37,259 bases of DNA from Streptomyces yangpuensis (GTDB lineage: Bacteria > Actinomycetota > Actinomycetes > Streptomycetales > Streptomycetaceae): assembly GCF_001005295.1 (NCBI RefSeq), contig NZ_LBMK01000005.1:39063-76321 (forward strand), read 5' to 3'. The number at the start of each line of letters is the position of its first letter. Positions within the stretch are counted from its first letter, which is position 1. A program made the position numbers and the translations under genes. This document shows, piece after piece, positions 32,601 through 37,259 of this stretch. The notes under the pieces were generated by a model. That model was not told the DNA's origin and made no database searches. It was given only the letters and a program-made list of their open reading frames with translations.

Positions 32601-35600
32601 GTCCGGCGATCAGTTCCCAGAGCTGGTCCGGATTCTCCACGCCGCCGGGATACCGGCAGCTCATGCCGACGATCGCGATCGGCTCGTCGGACCCGGCCCT
32701 GGCGGTGGTCGAGGCGGGGCGCGGCCGCTCCGGCTCCGAACCGTCGACACGGGTGCGCAGGAAGCCCGCGACAGCGGCGGCGGTCGGATGGTCGAACACC
32801 AGGGTGGACGGGAGCGGAACACCTGTGGCGGCGGTCACCCGGTTGCGGAACTCGACCCCGCCGAGCGAGTCGAGGCCCAGTGCGGTGAACGGTGTTTCGG
32901 GGTCGACGGCGTCGGCCGACTCGTGGCCGAGGACCGCGGCGGCGATCGCCCGGACCTCGTCGTGGATCAGCGCCTCCCACTGTTCGGCGGGTGCGTCGAG
33001 CAGCCGCCGGCGCAACGGGCTGTCGGCGATCCGGCCGCGCGACGGTACGTGGATCAGGCCGCGCAGCACCGCGGGCAGCGTGCCCAGCCGGCCCAACGCG
33101 GTGAGGGCGGGAGTGTCGAGCAGCGCGGTCATCAGCAGCGGTTCGCCGCTGGTCAGCGCATGGTCGAGCATCTGCATGCCCGTGTCCGGCTCGATCGGGG
33201 ACAGACCGAGACGCGTGCGGATCTGACGTGCCAGGTGTTCGGCGCCCGGGTCGTTCAGGGCCTCGGCCATGCCGCGCCTCCACAGCCCCCAGGCCAGCGA
33301 ATGCGCGGGCAGACCGGCGTTGCGGCGCACCTGGGCGAGCGCGTCCATCGCCGCGTTCGCGGCCGCGTAGTTGCCCTGGCCGTGCCCGCCGAGCAGCGGC
33401 CCGGCGGAGGAGAACAGCACGAAGGCCGACAGGTCCATGTCGCGGGTGAGCTCGTGCAGGTGCCAGGCGGCATCGACCTTCGGGGCGAGCACCCGATCCA
33501 CCTGCTCGGCGGTCAAGGTCTCGATGGTGCCGTCGTCCGCCACGCCCGCGGTGTGCACGACAGCGGTCACCGGTTCGTGTGCCGGTACGGATTCCAGCAG
33601 CTCCGCGACCGCGGCGCGATCGCTGACGTCGCACGCGGCAACGCGTACCTCCGCGCCCAGCGCGGTCAGTTCGGTGACCAGCTCCGCGACACCCGGCGCG
33701 GCGAGGCCGCGGCGGGAGGCGAGCAGCAGGCTGCGCACCCCGTGGCGGGTGACCAGGTGGCGTGCGGTCACGGCGCCCAGTCCGCCTGCGCCGCCGGTGA
33801 TCAGGACCGTTCCGTCGCCGAAGTGCCCGCCGGGCGATTCGCCGGTGGTCGCCCGGACCAGCCGCGGCGCCAGCGTGGCGCCGTCTCGGACCGCGACCTG
33901 CGGTTCGTCCGTGGCGACCGCGGCGGCGATCCGCCGGTGCAGGTCCGCGGGGGCGTCGTCGAGGTCGAGGTCGAGGTCGACCTGCACGATGCGCCCCGGG
34001 TGTTCCGACTGCGCACTGCGTACCAGGCCGCGGACGGCCGCGGCGGCGAGGTCCGGCGACTCACCGGGCAGACCTGCTCCCCTGCGGGTCAGCACGACCA
34101 GCGTCGAGTCGGCGCAAGCCGGTTCGGCGAGCCAGTCGCGCAGCACCGCGAGGGCGTTGTGCACGGCGGTGCGGATGGTCGCGGGGACGTCGTCGTCGTC
34201 CGCCGTCGCCGTTTCGGGCGACCAGACGACAGCGGCGCCCGTGCGGCCCCCGCCTGTCGCGAACGCCGCGACGTCCTCGAACGTCTCGCCGCAGCCTGCG
34301 ACGGGTCGGCCCAGTGCGAGCAGTTGCCGGTCCGATGCGCCGGGCTCCGTCACCGGCGTCCAGCCGAGGGCGTAGAGGGGGCTGCGGGCACCGGCGAGGG
34401 CGCTCGCGTCCGCGGGGCGGGCGAGCACGGCGTCGATCGACAGCACTGCGGCGCCGGAGGCGTCGCAGGCGTCGATGCGCACCTTCTCGGGACCCGAACG
34501 GATGATGCGGGCCCGGACCGCGGTGGCGCCGCGCCGGAACACACGGACGCCGCCGAAGGAGAACGGAAGCGGCAGCCTGCCGTCGGGAAGGTCCTCGGCG
34601 AGCACATCGATGGCGGCGTGGAAGGTGGCGTCCAGTAGCGCCGGATGCACCCCGAAGCCCGCCGCCCGGCCCGCTGTCGTCTCGTCCAGGGCCACTTCGG
34701 CGAACACGGCGTCGCCGCCGGTCCAGGCGGCGCGCACGTCCTGGAAGGTCGGGCCGTAGCCGAACCCCAGGTCGGCGAGCCGGTCGTACAGACGCGTTGC
34801 GTCGATCGACGTACCGTCGGCCGGAGGCCAGTCGGGGTCGGTCCAGGCCGGTGTCCCGCCGTCCGCGGGGGCGAGGGTTCCGGTGGCGTGCAGCGTCCAC
34901 TCCGGCTCGCCCGGGCCGGACCCCGTGGTGTCCGTGATGGCACGCGAGTGGATCGACAGGCGTCGACGGCCGGTGTGGTCGGGCTCGGTCACCGAGACCT
35001 GCACGTCCACGGCGGTGGTGCCGTCGAACAGCAGGGGCGTCGCCAGGACGAGTTCGTCGACGACGGGCAGTTCCAGGCGGCTGCCCGCGGCCAGCGCGAG
35101 ATCCACGAACCCGGTGCCGGGCAGAAGGATCGATCCGAAGGCCGTGTGGTCGGCGATCCACGGCTGGTCGGTGGTGGAGAGCCTCCCGCTGAAGAGCCAT
35201 TCGTCGCGGCCGGCGAGCGGCGCGGCGACGCGCAGCATCGGGTGATCGAGCGCGCAGAGACCGGCGCGGCCCATGTCACCGAGCGCCCCTTCCTCGGGTT
35301 GCACCCAGTAACGGCGATGCTGGAAGGCGTAGACAGGCAGGTCGAGGTGGGTGGCCGGCCTTCCGGGTGACAGCGGCGCCCAGTCGACGGCAACGCCCGA
35401 GCAGTGGACGGCGGCGAGCAACCGCAGGAACTGGTCGACCTCGTCGACACGGCGGCGTGACGCCGCGGCGATCAGCGAGCGGGACGCGACCTCGTCGGTC
35501 ACGGTCTGGCGGGTCAGCGCAGCCAGCACCGCGTCCGGTCCCACCTCGACGAATCGGCGCACGCCTGCGTCGACCAGTGACCGCACCGCCGGGGCGAACC

Positions 35601-37259
35601 GCACGGCCTCGCGCACCTGCCGCACCCAGTACTGCGGCGTGAGCAGTTCGGGACCGGCCGGTGTGCCGGACACTGTGGAGCACACGTCGATGCGTGGCGC
35701 CCGGTACTCCACCGACCTGGCGACCTGCTCGTACTCGGCGAGCATCGGCTCCATCAACGCCGAATGGAAGGCATGACTGACCGTCAGCCGGGTCGTCGTC
35801 ACGCCCTCGTCCGCCAGCCGGTCCTCCAGTGCGGCGATGGCCGCCGTCCCGCCCGAGAACACCACGGCCGCGGGCGCGTTCACGGCCGCGAGCGAGACCG
35901 TCCCGGTCGCGATCAGCTCCAGCGCCCGCTCCTGCGACACCGCGGCGGCGAGCATGGCTCCACCGGTCGGCAGCGCGCCCATCAGTCGGCCTCGGGCGGC
36001 AACGAGGCGGCACGCGTCGGTGAGCGACCACACGTCGGCCACATGGGCCGCGGCCAGCTCACCGATCGAATGCCCGACCACCACGTCCGGGGTCACGCCG
36101 AACGACTCCAGAAGGCGGTACATCGCCACCTCGAACGCGAACAGCGCAGGCTGCGTGAATTCGGTCCGGTCGAGCAGGGGCATGCGCTCGGTACCGTCGG
36201 TGCTGTTCCCGGCACCACCGGTCCCGCCGAACACGACCTCGCGCAGCGAGACCCCCAGCAGGGCATCGAATTCCCCGCACACCTCGTCGAGGGCGGCGGC
36301 GAACACGGGGAACGCGGCTGCCAGCCCCGCGCCCATGCCGACACGTTGCGCGCCCTGACCGGTGAACAGGAAGGCCGTCTCGCCGGTGGTGGCGGCACCT
36401 GACACGACGTGCTGGGATGCCGAGCCCGCGGCCAGGGCCGTGAGGCCGGCGAGCAGACCGGCCCGATCGGTGCCGAGCACCGCGCCGCGCCGACCCAGCT
36501 GGGCGCGCGCAGTGGTCAGGACGGCGGCGACATCGGCGTCGTCCGCCTCGGGGTGGTCCGCGAGCCAGGCCAGCAGCCGGCTCGCCTGTGCCCGCAGGGC
36601 GGTCTCCGACTTGGCCGAGAGCACCCACGGTGCCGGCAGTGCCGCCGGGCCCGGGTCGGGCTGTCGGACGACAGCGTCCGGCCCTGCCGACGGATCGGCG
36701 GCACCGTCGCCCGGTGCCTCTTCGAGGATCACGTGAGCGTTGGTCCCGCTGATCCCGAAGGAGGACACGCCCGTCCGACGCGGACGATCGAGCTCCGGCC
36801 ACTCGCGGGCGGCCGTCAGCAGTTTCACCGTGCCGGCCGACCAGTCGACCTCGGGGGTCGGTTCGTCCACGTGCAAGGTCGAGGGCATGACCCCCTTGCG
36901 CATCGCCATGACCATCTTGATCACGCCCGCGACACCCGCGGCGGCCTGCGTGTGACCGATGTTCGACTTCACAGAACCCAGCCACAGGGGGTTGTCGTCC
37001 CCACGGGCCTGGCCGTATGCGGACAGCAGGGCCTGCGCCTCGATCGGGTCGCCCAGACGCGTACCCGTACCGTGCGCCTCCACCGCGTCCACCTCGGACG
37101 CCGACAGCCGCGCGTTGGCCAGCGCGGCACGGATGACCCGCTCCTGCGAAGGCCCGTTCGGCGCGGTCAGCTGGCTGCTCGCGCCGTCCTGGTTCACGGC
37201 GGAGCCACGGATGACCGCGAGCACCCGGTGCCCGTTGCGCTCCGCGTCCGACAGCCGCT
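26650..37259 (-). CDS. Type I modular polyketide synthase, terminal subunit with thioesterase (N-terminus beyond right edge)
   Basis: The open frame enters from the right edge and ends at TGA 26650-26652 (more than 3,500 aa here). Order and approximate positions: KS1 C-terminal half (37259-36740; EAHGTGT, SNIGHTQ); AT1 (36380-35480); DH1 (35255-34400; HTAFGSILLP); KR1 (33820-33270; TGGAGGLG, GNYAAAN); ACP1 (33000-32750; LGLDSLGG); KS2 (32690-31400; TACSSS); AT2 (31110-30190); DH2 (29980-29100; HAVLGTVVMP); KR2 (28600-28050; TGGTGGIG, LDD); ACP2 (27760-27520; IGFDSLG); TE (27300-26653; GYSAGG, DHFSI). Both ATs have GHSIGE and HAFH, the malonyl-CoA type. Both KRs look active and B-type, both DHs intact, and there is no ER. 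Each module should add an E-configured CH=CH unit; TE releases the chain. Earlier modules lie outside. Confidence 0.95.
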   Translation of the reverse strand, partial: RLSDAERNGHRVLAVIRGSAVNQDGASSQLTAPNGPSQERVIRAALANARLSASEVDAVEAHGTGTRLGDPIEAQALLSAYGQARGDDNPLWLGSVKSNIGHTQAAAGVAGVIKMVMAMRKGVMPSTLHVDEPTPEVDWSAGTVKLLTAAREWPELDRPRRTGVSSFGISGTNAHVILEEAPGDGAADPSAGPDAVVRQPDPGPAALPAPWVLSAKSETALRAQASRLLAWLADHPEADDADVAAVLTTARAQLGRRGAVLGTDRAGLLAGLTALAAGSASQHVVSGAATTGETAFLFTGQGAQRVGMGAGLAAAFPVFAAALDEVCGEFDALLGVSLREVVFGGTGGAGNSTDGTERMPLLDRTEFTQPALFAFEVAMYRLLESFGVTPDVVVGHSIGELAAAHVADVWSLTDACRLVAARGRLMGALPTGGAMLAAAVSQERALELIATGTVSLAAVNAPAAVVFSGGTAAIAALEDRLADEGVTTTRLTVSHAFHSALMEPMLAEYEQVARSVEYRAPRIDVCSTVSGTPAGPELLTPQYWVRQVREAVRFAPAVRSLVDAGVRRFVEVGPDAVLAALTRQTVTDEVASRSLIAAASRRRVDEVDQFLRLLAAVHCSGVAVDWAPLSPGRPATHLDLPVYAFQHRRYWVQPEEGALGDMGRAGLCALDHPMLRVAAPLAGRDEWLFSGRLSTTDQPWIADHTAFGSILLPGTGFVDLALAAGSRLELPVVDELVLATPLLFDGTTAVDVQVSVTEPDHTGRRRLSIHSRAITDTTGSGPGEPEWTLHATGTLAPADGGTPAWTDPDWPPADGTSIDATRLYDRLADLGFGYGPTFQDVRAAWTGGDAVFAEVALDETTAGRAAGFGVHPALLDATFHAAIDVLAEDLPDGRLPLPFSFGGVRVFRRGATAVRARIIRSGPEKVRIDACDASGAAVLSIDAVLARPADASALAGARSPLYALGWTPVTEPGASDRQLLALGRPVAGCGETFEDVAAFATGGGRTGAAVVWSPETATADDDDVPATIRTAVHNALAVLRDWLAEPACADSTLVVLTRRGAGLPGESPDLAAAAVRGLVRSAQSEHPGRIVQVDLDLDLDDAPADLHRRIAAAVATDEPQVAVRDGATLAPRLVRATTGESPGGHFGDGTVLITGGAGGLGAVTARHLVTRHGVRSLLLASRRGLAAPGVAELVTELTALGAEVRVAACDVSDRAAVAELLESVPAHEPVTAVVHTAGVADDGTIETLTAEQVDRVLAPKVDAAWHLHELTRDMDLSAFVLFSSAGPLLGGHGQGNYAAANAAMDALAQVRRNAGLPAHSLAWGLWRRGMAEALNDPGAEHLARQIRTRLGLSPIEPDTGMQMLDHALTSGEPLLMTALLDTPALTALGRLGTLPAVLRGLIHVPSRGRIADSPLRRRLLDAPAEQWEALIHDEVRAIAAAVLGHESADAVDPETPFTALGLDSLGGVEFRNRVTAATGVPLPSTLVFDHPTAAAVAGFLRTRVDGSEPERPRPASTTARAGSDEPIAIVGMSCRYPGGVENPDQLWELIAGRVDAITPIPGDRGWDLDRLYDADPGKAGKIYTREGGFLHAAGDFDAAFFGIGPREAAAMDPQQRLMLEASWEALEDAGIDPTSLRGSDTGMYAGVMYQDYGYTAREAADGAAEGYLATGSAGSVVSGRVSYALGLEGPAVTVDTACSSSLVALHVAAQALRAGETSLALVGGVTVMSTPLLFVEFSRQRALSPDGRCKAFSGAADGVSWAEGVGVLALERLSDAQRNGRPVLAVIRGSAINQDGASNGLTAPNGPSQERVIAQALVNAGVTAAEVDAVEAHGTGTTLGDPIEAQALINAYGQDRAEPLRIGSLKSNIGHAQAAAGVGGVIKMVQALRHEVLPSTLHVETPSPHVDWSAGAVRILTEPEPWPVGERPRRAGVSSFGISGTNAHVILEEAPAAPPGPVDPPRPAALPLLLSARTTAALRTQARRLHDALRERPELDLADVAATLALHRAQLEQRAAVVGPDRETLLAALERLAADERGPGIAGGAGRAGTTAFLFTGQGAQRAGMGSGLYRAFPAFAEALDEVCAEFDAYLGHSLRDVMFGGPAAASGTTAATLLDRTEYAQPALFAFEVAMYRLVESLGVTPDVVAGHSIGELAAAYVAGVWSLSDACKLVAARGRLMGALPAGGSMLAAAVPEARAVELLAAGHAESPAGAVSLAAVNAPDAVVFSGNTEAISTLESRLVAEGVRTSRLRVSHAFHSALMDPMLTEFAEIAASLTYHEPRIPLCSTVSGAFADDSSGTPEYWARQVREAVRFAPAVRSLLDSGVRLFVELGPDAVLTTMTRAMVPADLAESTSVVAGSRRTVSEPEQLAAALATAHCAGRPVRWAAYFGARPQARTTLPTYPFEHERFWLLPAEAAAPLAGADSVGHPLLHAQVQLAGTDEWLFTGRLSLRTHPWLADHAVLGTVVMPGTGFVELALAAGARLGVPRLTELVLAEPLVLTPDGAADLQLVVGEPDADGHRTVAVHARAAEAWVLHARGLLTPAVPAAVPGWPQVWPPVAGDPVDGQQVYRALGDLGFGYGPVFQGVRAAWSRGEEVFADLALDTGTAAHATAFGLHPALLDAVFHASVGLLTESGHDGRTPLPFAFDGVQLARSGADALRVRVVRTAADTLSVEAVDTTGALVLSMESVRARPIEQQVLDRLRGAAPLFDLEWAPVPAVSPADAGRVVVLGDPAVIGAPEPPVCCADLAELAVLRDAPDTVVWPAPRGTGAEDVHAGVLATLALLQGWTGAEHPGRLAIVTRSAAGLPGEEPDLVGAAVAGLVRSAQSEHPGRFLLVDHDGEALPVTSLADAVARDEPHLAVRGGRLLAPRLQPLPATEADAPLSFDHGTVLITGGTGGIGAIVARHLVAAHGARRLVLASRRGAAADGTAELVAELTGLGARVRVVACDVSERTAVRDLLADIDTDAPLTAVIHAAGVLDDGTLDTLTAEQTTRVLAPKVDAALHLHELTRELDLSAFVMFSSAAPLLGGQGQGNYAAANSALDALARVRRSAGLPAHSLAWGLWTVGMAGVLSGDGAEQYARQIRARLGLLPIDPESGMALFDSALATDRATLTTALLDTGALGDLARGGTLPAVLRGRTRVSPAAATTGVGLARQLAALTDADRDAVILREVRNVASAVLGHLSGDAVDPHAPFTEIGFDSLGAVEFRNRLAQLTGLTLPSTLIFDHPTAADVAKLVCSQIEEADTGVVEQATAGVRGTITDLVTAAHRRGEPAGAMSLLTAGSALMPAYSADEAAARRPAAQLLARGAAAPALVCIPSFLAGSGPHQFARLARELGRERQVSALRLPGMRAGEDLPATWAAAIESLAASVASELERGPVALIGYSAGGAIAHAVARRIEDGGGELAGVAMIDTYSPDEHDLNRLVLTDALGQILSRDNALTPVDDHGLVSMGGYVRIYPEREAEPIAAPTLNLRATVTLSSFGEVAPVPDWLHRGPAEYIEADHFSIIEDRVAETAAHLRRWLDSLSGH

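Overview
The window is high-GC actinobacterial DNA. GTG/TTG starts, 4-nt start/stop overlaps, long spurious open frames opposite every gene, and families typical of the genus point to Streptomyces or a close relative. The order alanine aminotransferase - PEP carboxykinase - hemolysin III resembles the conserved core chromosome of Streptomyces (recalled, not searched).

Left part (about 0.3-11.7 kb). This holds housekeeping and accessory core genes: a small acidic protein on the minus strand; an alanine aminotransferase with a probable leaderless promoter; a small Streptomyces-type protein behind a 12-bp perfect palindrome; an RDD membrane protein; and a single-pass membrane protein. Next comes a four-gene plus-strand operon: membrane-anchored solute-binding-like protein, TelA/toxic-anion-resistance family protein, solute-binding/VWA lipoprotein, two-TM membrane protein. 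Opposite it lie GTP-dependent PEP carboxykinase, with a tandem hairpin array just past its stop, and a divergent hemolysin III/TrhA membrane protein.

Middle part (11.7-20.7 kb), all on the minus strand. A tightly coupled surface-glycan operon runs as follows: cellulose-synthase-like GT2, PMT/ArnT-like GT-C transferase, dolichol-phosphate-mannose-synthase-like GT2 fused to a GtrA membrane domain, and a secreted galactose-oxidase-like copper radical oxidase with an intact active site and an Excalibur-like tail. Upstream of it is a DUF255/YyaL thioredoxin-domain protein.

Right part (21-37.3 kb), all on the minus strand. This is the end of a type I modular polyketide cluster: an atypical LuxR-type regulator, a HelD-like RNA-polymerase-associated helicase, a DHA2 drug exporter, and the C-terminal 3.5 kaa of a modular PKS running off the right edge. 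The PKS part reads [KS C-terminal half]-AT-DH-KR-ACP / KS-AT-DH-KR-ACP-TE. Both ATs carry malonyl-type motifs and both reductive loops look active without ER, so the released chain should end in a conjugated 2,4-dienoate that the TE cyclises or hydrolyses. The regulator (codon 8) and the exporter (codon 7) each carry an early TTA codon, suggesting bldA control. The HelD homologue next to an exporter raises the possibility that the product targets RNA polymerase.

No tRNA, rRNA, CRISPR array or intact insertion sequence was seen. Perfect or near-perfect hairpins that look like terminators follow most transcription units.
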